Part shown: one piece after another, positions 7,893-14,940 of the stretch
How the letters are laid out: the number at the start of each line of letters is the position of its first letter
Numbering within the stretch: position 1 is the stretch's first letter
Assembly: GCA_040904785.1 (NCBI GenBank)
Contig: JBBDSV010000048.1
Location: 1-37,416 of the forward strand
From: JBBDSV01 sp040904785
GTDB taxonomy: Bacteria; Actinomycetota; Nitriliruptoria; Nitriliruptorales; Nitriliruptoraceae
Length of the DNA: 37,416 nt
Direction: 5' to 3'
Position numbers and translations under genes: made by a program
The notes under the pieces: generated by a model
Told to the model about the DNA's origin: nothing
Databases searched by the model: none
What the model saw: the letters and a program-made list of their open reading frames with translations, nothing else

Positions 7893-8663
7893 ATGGCCGA
7901 CCACCACCGATTCGCTGGCACCCGCGTCCTGGTGACCGGAGCGAGCAGCGGGATCGGTGCGGCGATCGCTCGGGGCTTCGCAGCGGCCGGCGCATCTGTC
8001 GCCGTCCATTACCACCGCAATGCGTCGGGCGCTCAGGCTGTCGTCGAGGAGGCTGAAGCGCTCGGTGCGCCGCAGGCGCTTGCAGTTGCCGGCGACTTCA
8101 CCGAGCCCGACGCCCCGGCAGCGGTCGTGCGTACCGCCGTCGACACGCTCGGCGGGCTCGACGTGCTCGTCAACAACGCCGGCGAACTCATCGCCCGTGT
8201 CGACATCGACACCGTCGACGACGCGACGCTGGACGCAATCGTGCAACTCAACTTTCTGTCGGTGGTTCGCGCATGCCGGGAAGCGATGCCCGCCATTCGC
8301 GCATCGACTGGCTCGATCATTAATACGACCTCGGTGACCGCCGAGACGGGGGCCAGTGGCGGCGCGGGTCTGTATGCGGCGGCGAAAGGTGGGGTCAACT
8401 CGCTCACTCGGTCCATGGCGAAGGATCTCGCGGCCGACGGCATCCGGGTGAACGCCATCTCGCCGGGCATCGTGCACACCCCGCTCCAGGATCGCCACAC
8501 GTCGGAAGCCGGCCTTGTCGAGCGTGTCGGGCGGATACCGATGGGACGACTCGGTGCGCCCGAGGACTTCGTCGCCGCGGCGCTCTTCCTCGCCGATCCG
8601 GCGGCAAGCGGCTTCATGACCGGGCAGGTGCTCGAGATCAACGGCGGCATGTACTTCGGCTGA
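7893..8663 (+). CDS. Short-chain dehydrogenase/reductase (SDR family)
   Basis: The product is 256 residues, the usual length of a classical SDR. It has the cofactor motif TGASSGIG at 15-22, NNAG at 94-97, a catalytic Asn near 120, Ser147, and Tyr161/Lys165 in the Y-x-x-x-K pattern. PG at the end of strand 6 (AISPGIV) and a C-terminal GQVLEINGGMYFG complete the fold. The VHYHRN segment after strand 2 lacks the acidic residue of NAD-specific enzymes and has an Arg, which favours NADP(H). FabG-like or sugar-alcohol oxidoreductase roles are both possible; the substrate cannot be read from sequence. It converges on the RNA methyltransferase gene, three bases away. Confidence 0.92.
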   Translation: MADHHRFAGTRVLVTGASSGIGAAIARGFAAAGASVAVHYHRNASGAQAVVEEAEALGAPQALAVAGDFTEPDAPAAVVRTAVDTLGGLDVLVNNAGELIARVDIDTVDDATLDAIVQLNFLSVVRACREAMPAIRASTGSIINTTSVTAETGASGGAGLYAAAKGGVNSLTRSMAKDLAADGIRVNAISPGIVHTPLQDRHTSEAGLVERVGRIPMGRLGAPEDFVAAALFLADPAASGFMTGQVLEINGGMYFG

Positions 8664-8666
8664 TCG

Positions 8667-9902
8667 TCACGGTGCGAACGTGGCGACGACCTCGACGTGG
8701 TGGGTCATCGGGAACAGGTCCAACGGCACCGCGTTGCGCAGCCGGTAGCCGTGCTCCTCGAGCACCCGCGCGTCCCGCGCGAGCGCGGCGACATCGCACG
8801 CGACGTAGATGATCCGACCCGGAGCAAGGGCGGCAAGGTTCGCTGCGGTTGCCGGACCAGCGCCCGATCGTGGCGGATCGAGCACGACGACATCGGGGAG
8901 GTCGACGGCACGATCGCCGTTCGCCGCGCGCGCGACGACCTCGGCGACATCGTCGTGGATGACGTCGACGACGACTCCATTGCTGACCGCATTCGTTTCT
9001 GCGTCGGCGACGGCGCCACTGTCGGATTCGACGGCGATGACGTCAGCACCCGCTGCCGCGAGCGGGATCGACAACAGTCCTACGCCGGCGTACAAGTCCC
9101 ACACGAGGTCGCCGTCGATCGTGCCGATCGCGTCGTGCACCGCATCAACGAGTGCAGTCGCCCCGGCCGTGTTGACCTGGAAGAACGACGATGCGCCGAA
9201 GGTGAAGTCCGCACCTGCAACGCGTTCACGCAGCACGCCGTCACCACGCAAACGCACCGTGCGCCCATCCGGCTGCTCCAGCAGGACATCGAACTCGCCG
9301 CCGGGCACGTCGAGCCCCTCACGACCAGGGGTGAGCACGACCGCCGCGGTGTCGGTGGACGGGTGTGCGCGCACGGCGGCCTTCGCCGCTGACGTCGGCG
9401 CGACCTGGTCGGCGACGCGTTGGACGGCCGCGTTGACGACGATGCATTCGTCAACGGCGACGACCTCGTGCGAGGCCGTGCGACGGAATCCCAGGCGGCC
9501 GTCGGGGGCGACGTGGAACTGCGCGTGGGTGCGATAGCCGAGGTCGGGTCCCACGGCACGGCACTCATCAACCGGCGGAGCGGCGATCCCACCGATCCGC
9601 TGGAGTTGCTCACGAACGACGCGGGTCTTGAGGGCACGTTGCGCCGATGGGCGCACGTGCTGCAGGTCACACCCACCGCATTCGCTCGCGTAGACGCACG
9701 GCGGCTCGACGCGATCGTCGTTCGCTTCGATCACGGTGAGCAGGTGTGCGCGGGCCCAGCGCTTCCGGTCGTCGACGACGCGAATGCGAACCCGCTCGCC
9801 GGGGATTGCGCCGGCGACGAACACGGCTTTGCCATCGATCCGTGCAACGCCTTCACCACCGTGGGTGAACCCGTCGATGAACACCTCATGCTCGCCGGTC
9901 AC
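8667..9902 (-). CDS. TrmA/RlmD-family RNA (uracil-C5) methyltransferase
   Basis: The product is 411 residues. An N-terminal TRAM RNA-binding domain (1-60) is followed by a cysteine set at C69, C75, C78 and C153 that matches the 4Fe-4S site of RlmD-type enzymes. The C-terminal Rossmann domain has motif I (DLYAGVGLLSIPLA), the motif IV-like LDPPRSG, and the catalytic Cys at 369 in YVACD, with a general-base Glu near 404 (HHVEV). These enzymes transfer methyl from SAM to a uridine in rRNA or tRNA. The family is clear; which uridine is not. The start overlaps the lipoprotein stop by four bases, so the two are co-translated. Confidence 0.9.
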   Translation of the reverse strand: MTGEHEVFIDGFTHGGEGVARIDGKAVFVAGAIPGERVRIRVVDDRKRWARAHLLTVIEANDDRVEPPCVYASECGGCDLQHVRPSAQRALKTRVVREQLQRIGGIAAPPVDECRAVGPDLGYRTHAQFHVAPDGRLGFRRTASHEVVAVDECIVVNAAVQRVADQVAPTSAAKAAVRAHPSTDTAAVVLTPGREGLDVPGGEFDVLLEQPDGRTVRLRGDGVLRERVAGADFTFGASSFFQVNTAGATALVDAVHDAIGTIDGDLVWDLYAGVGLLSIPLAAAGADVIAVESDSGAVADAETNAVSNGVVVDVIHDDVAEVVARAANGDRAVDLPDVVVLDPPRSGAGPATAANLAALAPGRIIYVACDVAALARDARVLEEHGYRLRNAVPLDLFPMTHHVEVVATFAP

Positions 9903-10609
9903 GATGACCCCACGACGTTTGCGTCGAGTTCTTCGAGTGCGTCGAGAATCAGTTCGACGTGCGTCGCGGCGCGTTCGGCGGCTGCATGTGCGGTCGCCAG
10001 ATCGGGCGCCGATCGCAGCACCTCGACCCAGGCGAGGGTGCGGGTTCCTTCGCCGGCGAGAGCCAGGATCGCCGTCTCGAGCGCGGCGATGTTGTCGGCT
10101 GACGCGGCAGTGGTGGACGCGAGCTGCACCATGCCCTGCGGGTCGCGTTGCCAGGCACCGAGGTCGCCGGCGATCTGGTCGGCGACGACGGCTTCGACGT
10201 CTTCGGCGAAGGCGCTGGATGTCGCGCGCGCCTCGGCGAGTACGGACAGCAGCACCGCGGGATTGTCCGGTGTCGATGCGCGGTCGGCAGCGTCGTTCGG
10301 CAATAGCGGCGGTTCGCCGCCTCGGTCGCCGTCGATGAGCAGGACGCGAGCGATGTCCCCCGCGGCGCGCGCGTCGGAGACGTCGTCGATCGCGGCGACA
10401 TCATCGAGGGTGGCGCGCAGCGTCGTGAGTTGTTCGACGAGCACGCCTACCTGCAGGCGCAGCTCATCGTCGGACGGTGGAACGTCGACGGTCGTCTCGG
10501 GAGCGCCGCCGTCGTCGGCGTCGTCAGGTGCGAGTTCCGGTTCGACACACGCCACGAGTGACACTGCGGCGATGGCGATGGCCAGGCCCGAGGCAGTCAG
10601 TCGGCGCAT
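9899..10609 (-). CDS. Putative lipoprotein, mostly helical, unknown function
   Basis: The product is 236 residues. The N-terminus is a lipoprotein signal (MRRLTASGLAIAIAAVSLVAC) with Cys21 as the predicted lipidation site. After an acidic linker (PDDADDGG) the protein is alanine- and leucine-rich and predicted helical (VLVEQLTTLRATLDDVAAI and later repeats of that style), with no cysteines and no enzyme motif I recognise. GGGGAG lies seven bases before the ATG. The gene overlaps prmA by 13 bases upstream and the RNA methyltransferase by four bases downstream, so it sits inside a three-gene operon of otherwise translation-related enzymes. Confidence 0.8.
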   Translation of the reverse strand: MRRLTASGLAIAIAAVSLVACVEPELAPDDADDGGAPETTVDVPPSDDELRLQVGVLVEQLTTLRATLDDVAAIDDVSDARAAGDIARVLLIDGDRGGEPPLLPNDAADRASTPDNPAVLLSVLAEARATSSAFAEDVEAVVADQIAGDLGAWQRDPQGMVQLASTTAASADNIAALETAILALAGEGTRTLAWVEVLRSAPDLATAHAAAERAATHVELILDALEELDANVVGSS

Positions 10610-11442
10610 GACGGCTCCCCGGCCGATGTCCACACCGCTGCGGTCCATCCGTCCCGTGATCGCGATTCTTCCGGTTGCAGGCCTGCTGCGGCGAGTGCGT
10701 CGAAGGCGACGTCGCGGCGCTCGTCGGCGATCCCGCTGACGAGGAGCGTCCGTCGTGTCGCTGCGGCGAGTCGTGTGGCGTGCGTCGCGATGACATCGGT
10801 GAGCAGGTTGGCAACGACGATGTCGTAGTGGCCGGTCAGCGCGTCGAGGCCGCGGTGTGTCGTGGTGAGGTCGACGCGGTTCGTGACCGCATTCTTTGCG
10901 GTCACGTCGATCGCGTCCGGATCGATGTCGATTGCGGTGACAGTCGCACCCCGTCTGGCTGCGGCGATCGCCAGAATTCCGCTGCCACAGCCGACGTCCG
11001 CCACCGTGCTTCCTCGCAGGCTGTCGCTGCGATCGCAGTCGTCGAGCAACTCGAGACACATCACCGTTGTCGCGTGATGTCCCGAACCGAAGGCGCGACC
11101 GGGGTCGAGCACGATGATGTCGTCGGGGTCGTCAGCGACATATCCGGGTGCGAGCCAACTCGGCACGATGTGGAAGCGGCCGGGGGGGNNNNNNNNNNCG
11201 ATCGGTTCGATCGTCGCCTTCCACTCGGCCTGCCAGTCGCGATTGGGTTCGCGTGACCATGTCGCCTCGTCGGCGAGGTCACGGTCGAGCTCGACCGGCT
11301 GCTCGAACCAGGCAACGAGCCCGTCTGCTGACTCCCACAGTCCCAGCGCACCAGCCGCGAACAGCTTCGCCGAGACGATGTCGGCGTCGGCTTGCGTCGG
11401 CAGGTGTAGGCGAAACGTTCTGGTCACCGCAGTTCCGGTCAT
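10597..11442 (-). CDS. prmA: Ribosomal protein L11 methyltransferase PrmA (contains an assembly gap)
   Basis: This SAM-dependent enzyme trimethylates lysines of ribosomal protein L11. The diagnostic motif DPGRAFGSGHHATT is present, followed by motif I (VADVGCGSGILAIAAA), VTAIDIDPDAI and VVANLL. The N-terminal substrate-recognition domain runs from MTGTAVTRTFRLHLP. Ten Ns interrupt the gene after TIEPI. The frame is the same on both sides, but the G-run beside the gap adds two prolines that the family would not predict, so the local sequence is unreliable. The ATG at 11442 has GAGG about ten bases upstream; a start 25 codons earlier is possible. The three-gene operon continues with the lipoprotein and RNA methyltransferase. 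Confidence 0.92.
   Translation of the reverse strand: MTGTAVTRTFRLHLPTQADADIVSAKLFAAGALGLWESADGLVAWFEQPVELDRDLADEATWSREPNRDWQAEWKATIEPIXXXXPPGRFHIVPSWLAPGYVADDPDDIIVLDPGRAFGSGHHATTVMCLELLDDCDRSDSLRGSTVADVGCGSGILAIAAARRGATVTAIDIDPDAIDVTAKNAVTNRVDLTTTHRGLDALTGHYDIVVANLLTDVIATHATRLAAATRRTLLVSGIADERRDVAFDALAAAGLQPEESRSRDGWTAAVWTSAGEPSCAD
11189..11198. other. Assembly gap of ten Ns inside prmA
   Basis: Exactly ten Ns follow a run of seven Gs. A run of round length next to a homopolymer points to a scaffolding placeholder and not a measured gap. The coding frame is kept across it. Confidence 0.95.
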
Positions 11443-11573
11443 CGGTTGGTCGCCTCGGATGTGCGGGTGGTGGTCGGCAACGTACGCCACGTGTCTGTAC
11501 CGCTGCTGCGCCGTCATGCACGCGTGTCCGCGCCTGCGGGGACCATGGGAGCGAACGTGCGGTGACAAAAGGA

Positions 11574-11608
11574 GCGGCCCCGTGCGACGGGGGGACACAC
11601 GGGGCCGC
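11574..11608 (-). terminator. Strong hairpin followed by a T-run on the minus strand, upstream of prmA
   Basis: An exact 11-base inverted repeat, GCGGCCCCGTG (11574-11584) and CACGGGGCCGC (11598-11608), encloses a 13-base loop. Read on the minus strand the hairpin is followed by GCTCCTTTTGTC, which is the layout of an intrinsic terminator. It lies 132 bases upstream of the prmA start, with no gene on that strand before it. It could be an attenuator in a prmA leader or the end of a short non-coding RNA. A second small hairpin (GCGGC-GCGAA-GCCGC) sits right beside it. Confidence 0.55.
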
Positions 11609-11662
11609 GGCGGCGCGAAGCCGCACGCGAAGCATAGCGTCGTGCGCGACGAAATCGCCATC

Positions 11663-11688
11663 GCACCAGGCTCCAGCACCAGGCTCCA
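11663..11688. repeat. Perfect tandem direct repeat, 2 x 13 bases
   Basis: The unit GCACCAGGCTCCA occurs twice with no spacer. It sits between the possible prmA leader promoter and the ABC transporter promoter, so it may be a double operator. It may equally be a chance or slippage duplication. Confidence 0.6.
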
Positions 11689-11796
11689 TTCGATGGTTTT
11701 CGTTGCAACAGTTGTGGGTCGGCGGCCTTCGTCCGCGCGCATCGTGATTGCCCGCTGCACGCTCGGCGTGCGAGAGGGCCGAGTGTCGTCCAGGGC

Positions 11797-11802
11797 TATC
11801 CT
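11797..11802 (+). promoter_or_regulatory. Possible -10 hexamer (TATCCT) for the ABC transporter operon
   Basis: TATCCT occurs in the context GGCTATCCTCAC, 53 bases before the GTG start chosen for the ATPase. The same hexamer in a similar context (GACTATCCTCGG) precedes the NTF2-like gene at 24268. No strong -35 box is seen. Confidence 0.33.
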
Positions 11803-11854
11803 CACGGCGGCACCGGCGCGCTCGGGCAGGTCGCGAACGGACCGCACATGCCGC

Positions 11855-12838
11855 GTGCCGGGGCCAACGGACGGACTCGCCATCGCCATCGACATCGAAC
11901 GGCTGACGAAGCGCTACGGCCCGACGACCGCGGTCGACGGGCTGTCGTTGCACGTCGCGCCCGGCGAGACGTTCGCGCTGCTCGGTCCCAATGGCGCCGG
12001 CAAGACCACGACCGTCGAATGCTGTGAGGGCTATCGCACGCCCGACGGGGGAACGGTCCGTGTCCTCGGCCTTGATCCACGGCGCGACGCAGCACGGCTC
12101 CGCCGCCGCGTCGGGTGCATGTTGCAGGAAGGCGGGGTCTATCCGCTGGCCCGGCCCGGCGAAGTGCTGCGGCTGTACGCCGCGTTCTACGAGGATCCGC
12201 TCGACCCGGACGATCTCCTCAAACGTGTCGGCCTCGTCGACGCCGTCGGCGCGCGTTTCCGCGACCTGTCGGGCGGGCAGAAGCAGCGGCTGTCGCTGGC
12301 GATGGCGCTGATCGGCCGGCCCGAAGTCGTGTTTCTCGACGAACCAACGGCCGGCCTCGACCCTGCCGCGCGGCGACTGACGTGGTCGCACATCGGTGAA
12401 CTCAAGGCCTCCGGGGTGACGATCGTGCTCACCACGCACCTGCTCGATGAGGCCGAGGCGCTCGCCGACCGGGTGGCGATCATCGACCGTGGCCGGTTGA
12501 TGGCGCTCGGCACGCCGGACGAACTGACGCATTCGGACCGCGGCGAGATCGAGTTCACGACCGATGCGCCGATCGATCCGGACGCGCTCGGTGCGGCCAT
12601 CGGTGCGACGGTGACCGAATTGCGGCCCGCGCGTTATCTGGTGCACGCGGCGAACGACCCTGCGCTGGTTGCGGCCCTGGCCAGCGAACTAGCGCGTGCT
12701 GACGTCCGATTGGGTGAGCTTCGGGCGGGCAAGCACACGCTCGAGGACGTCTTCCTCCGGCTCACCGACCGCGGAACGAGCGACGGCGACGCGGAGGCTT
12801 CGCCGACCGCTGGACGAGCCGGCCGGGCGAACGCATGA
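11855..12838 (+). CDS. ABC transporter ATP-binding protein (drug/polymer export type)
   Basis: The product is 327 residues from the chosen GTG. Walker A GPNGAGKT is at 44-51, the Q-loop at Q91, the signature LSGGQ at 138-142, Walker B VVFLDEP at 158-164, and an H-loop in VLTTHLLDEAEALADR. Residues after about 230 form the extra C-terminal domain typical of DrrA/CcmA-like exporters that pair with an ABC-2 permease. The GTG at 11855 is the last start before the conserved fold; it has no clear ribosome site, and a GTG at 11783 is also in frame, so the start is uncertain. The stop overlaps the permease start (ATGA). It lies just ahead of the oxidase genes, but the substrate is unknown. Confidence 0.92.
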   Translation: MPGPTDGLAIAIDIERLTKRYGPTTAVDGLSLHVAPGETFALLGPNGAGKTTTVECCEGYRTPDGGTVRVLGLDPRRDAARLRRRVGCMLQEGGVYPLARPGEVLRLYAAFYEDPLDPDDLLKRVGLVDAVGARFRDLSGGQKQRLSLAMALIGRPEVVFLDEPTAGLDPAARRLTWSHIGELKASGVTIVLTTHLLDEAEALADRVAIIDRGRLMALGTPDELTHSDRGEIEFTTDAPIDPDALGAAIGATVTELRPARYLVHAANDPALVAALASELARADVRLGELRAGKHTLEDVFLRLTDRGTSDGDAEASPTAGRAGRANA

Positions 12839-13611
12839 ACCCACCAGCGATGCGAAACGTCTCCCGTGTGCCGGTCAGGCGGGCGCTGCGTGCAATTCGC
12901 GCCCAGGCGCTCATGGAACTTCGGTTGCTCGTACGTTCCGGTGAGAGCCTCATCATCACCTTCGGCATCCCGCTCGGACTCCTCGGGTTCTTCTCGCAGG
13001 TCGACGTGCTGCCGACCGGCGGCGTGCCGGCCGTCGACTTCCTCGTCCCCGGTGCACTGGCGATCGCCGTCGTCGCGACCGGCATGGTCGCCGTACCCAT
13101 CCAGACGGCGTTCGAGCGCAAATACGGGGTGCTCAAGCGGCTCGGGTCCACGCCGCTGCCGGCCGCAGGGTTCTTGGCCGCGAAGGCGCTGGCGGTTGCC
13201 GCGCTGGTCGCCGTGCAGTCGCTGCTCGTCCTGGCACTCGCGATCGGCGTGCTCGGCTGGAGGCCGGAGGGCGGTGCGGCGGTTGTTCCGCTGGGTATCG
13301 CCGTCGGCGCCGTTGCCGCGACGTCGCTGGGGCTGCTCATCGCCGGGGCACTCCGGGCTGAGACCACGCTTGCGCTGACGAACGCGCTGTTCCTCGTGCT
13401 GCTCATGATCAGCGGCGTCGCCTTCGACGTCGCCGTGCTTCCCGCCTCGGTCGCCGGAATCGGGCAGCTGCTGCCACTCGGAGCGCTTGTACGCGTCTTG
13501 CGCACCGGACTTGATGGCGGCGGGTTCGATGCCGTCGCCTTCGGGGTGCTCGGGGTGACCGCAGTCGCAGCGATCGCCGCAGCGTCACGATGGTTCCGTT
13601 GGGAGCCGTGA
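12835..13611 (+). CDS. ABC-2 type transporter permease
   Basis: The product is 258 residues with six predicted membrane helices, beginning near SLIITFGIPLGLLGFF and ending with AVAFGVLGVTAVAAIAAASRW. The segment FERKYGVLKRLGSTPLPAAGFLAAK is the conserved cytoplasmic loop of ABC-2 permeases that contacts the ATPase. Co-translation with the ATPase through an ATGA overlap shows they form one exporter. In other actinobacteria I recall exporter pairs of this kind near heme A and oxidase genes, which could hint at a role in oxidase assembly, but that is context only. Confidence 0.9.
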   Translation: MNPPAMRNVSRVPVRRALRAIRAQALMELRLLVRSGESLIITFGIPLGLLGFFSQVDVLPTGGVPAVDFLVPGALAIAVVATGMVAVPIQTAFERKYGVLKRLGSTPLPAAGFLAAKALAVAALVAVQSLLVLALAIGVLGWRPEGGAAVVPLGIAVGAVAATSLGLLIAGALRAETTLALTNALFLVLLMISGVAFDVAVLPASVAGIGQLLPLGALVRVLRTGLDGGGFDAVAFGVLGVTAVAAIAAASRWFRWEP

Positions 13612-13644
13612 GGTGCGGGTTGGATGCGCGGGTGGTCGAGCGGC

Positions 13645-13650
13645 TACGCT
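13645..13650 (+). promoter_or_regulatory. Possible -10 hexamer (TACGCT) upstream of ctaC
   Basis: TACGCT in the context GCGGCTACGCTCCAG lies about 150 bases before the ctaC start, in the 186-base gap after the permease gene. It would give a fairly long leader. No clear -35 box is present, so this is a weak candidate. Confidence 0.28.
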
Positions 13651-13797
13651 CCAGCACGCCGAGGCGGGTCGTACCGACACTATGACCCGTCGGGCTCCCC
13701 GCCGGAGAATGTGTGCGCGCGTGTGGTGATCGGCCTGCCGGCCGGCCGCGCGAGTGCGTCCCGCGCGGAGCGGGAGTCAGCGACAGGAGACGTGACG

Positions 13798-14889
13798 TTG
13801 CGCGACAGTTCCTCTCCACGCGGTCAGGCGCAGCGGCGAACGCGGCGTTCCACTGTGCTCACGCTCGCGGCCGCGTCGACACTCGCGGCATGCAGTGACG
13901 TTGGTCAGAACGCGCTCGATCCCGCAGGACCGTTCGCCCAGGCCCCACACGACCTGATCATCCCGGTCGCCATCCTCGCACTCGTCGTGTTCGTGCTCGT
14001 GCAGGGCCTCGTTATCTACACCTCGTGGCGGTTCCGGCAGAAGCCGGGCGACGACGCCCTTCCCGCACAGGTCCATGGCAACACCAAACTCGAAATCGTC
14101 TGGACCATCATCCCTGCGCTGATTCTCGCGGTGATCGCGGTGCCGACCGTGCGCGGAATCTTCGAACTCAGCACCGAACCCGACGGTGACCATCTGGTCG
14201 TCGAGGTGGTCGGCCACCGCTGGTGGTTCGAGTTCTACTACCCCGAGCACGACATCTACACGGCCAACGAGCTGGTGATCCCGGCCGAGACGCCCGTGCG
14301 GCTCGAGATGACTTCAGGTGACCCGTCACGCCAGGTCTCCGACGCCGTCATCCACTCGTTCTGGATCCCGCAGCTGGCGGGTAAGCAGGACATCGAACCC
14401 GGCCGTACGACGACGCTGAACATCCAGGCCGACGAACCGGGTCGCTACCTGGGCATGTGCGCCGAGTTCTGTGGCCTATCGCACGCGAACATGCGTATCC
14501 GCGCGGTCGCGAAGACGTCGGCGGAGTTCGACGCCTGGGTCGAGGCGCAGACGACCCCGGCCGCCGAGCCGACGGGCGAGTTGGCGACGCGCGGACGTGA
14601 TCTGTTCGGTGATCTCGGTGACCGGCAGGCGTGCGCTTCGTGCCACCAGGTGTGGGAGGACGGGTCGCGCAGCCCGAGTCAGGCGCCGGACCTGACCCAC
14701 CTGATGAGCCGCAGCGAGTTCGCCGGCGCGATTCACGACCTCACCGAAGAGAACTTGCGGGCATGGTTGCGTGATCCCGGGTCGATGAAGGCGATGAGCT
14801 ACGAGCTCGACGGCATCGGGATGCCCAACCTCGACCTGTCAGAGGATGAGATCGACGCGCTCGTCGCGTACCTGATGACGCTGGAGTAG
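13798..14889 (+). CDS. ctaC: Cytochrome c oxidase subunit II with fused cytochrome c (caa3 type)
   Basis: The product is 363 residues. A lipoprotein signal with lipobox LAAC (Cys32) is followed by two membrane helices (about 53-77 and 99-122). The cupredoxin domain carries the CuA ligands H186, C221, C225, H229 and M232. A C-terminal class I cytochrome c domain has the heme site CASCH (C279, C282, H283) and a likely Met ligand at M342. The TTG at 13798 was chosen because AGGAGA lies seven bases upstream; the GTG at 13792 would be only one or two bases from it. The fused heme domain passes electrons straight to CuA, making this a caa3-type oxidase. ctaD follows 51 bases downstream with its own GGAGGAG site. 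Confidence 0.95.
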   Translation: MRDSSSPRGQAQRRTRRSTVLTLAAASTLAACSDVGQNALDPAGPFAQAPHDLIIPVAILALVVFVLVQGLVIYTSWRFRQKPGDDALPAQVHGNTKLEIVWTIIPALILAVIAVPTVRGIFELSTEPDGDHLVVEVVGHRWWFEFYYPEHDIYTANELVIPAETPVRLEMTSGDPSRQVSDAVIHSFWIPQLAGKQDIEPGRTTTLNIQADEPGRYLGMCAEFCGLSHANMRIRAVAKTSAEFDAWVEAQTTPAAEPTGELATRGRDLFGDLGDRQACASCHQVWEDGSRSPSQAPDLTHLMSRSEFAGAIHDLTEENLRAWLRDPGSMKAMSYELDGIGMPNLDLSEDEIDALVAYLMTLE

Positions 14890-14940
14890 CGCGGCGCCAT
14901 TCGCGGCGACGGGTTGTGAACCGCTGGAGGAGACGAACAC

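Larger units (their letters stand above)
11443..11854. other. Non-coding region between prmA and the ABC transporter genes
   Basis: About 410 bases with no convincing gene on either strand. Frames that stay open here are in-frame extensions of the neighbours with no coding signature. It contains the terminator-like hairpin at 11574-11608, a minus-strand TATGCT (11631-11636) that could be a -10 for a prmA leader, a tandem 13-base repeat at 11663-11688, and a plus-strand TATCCT at 11797-11802 ahead of the ABC genes. It therefore appears to be a divergent regulatory region. Confidence 0.55.

Noticed and set aside
11279..12646. 455-codon minus-strand frame opposite the ABC ATPase
   Set aside because: It is a shadow of a gene with every ABC motif in place and shows no recognisable domain.
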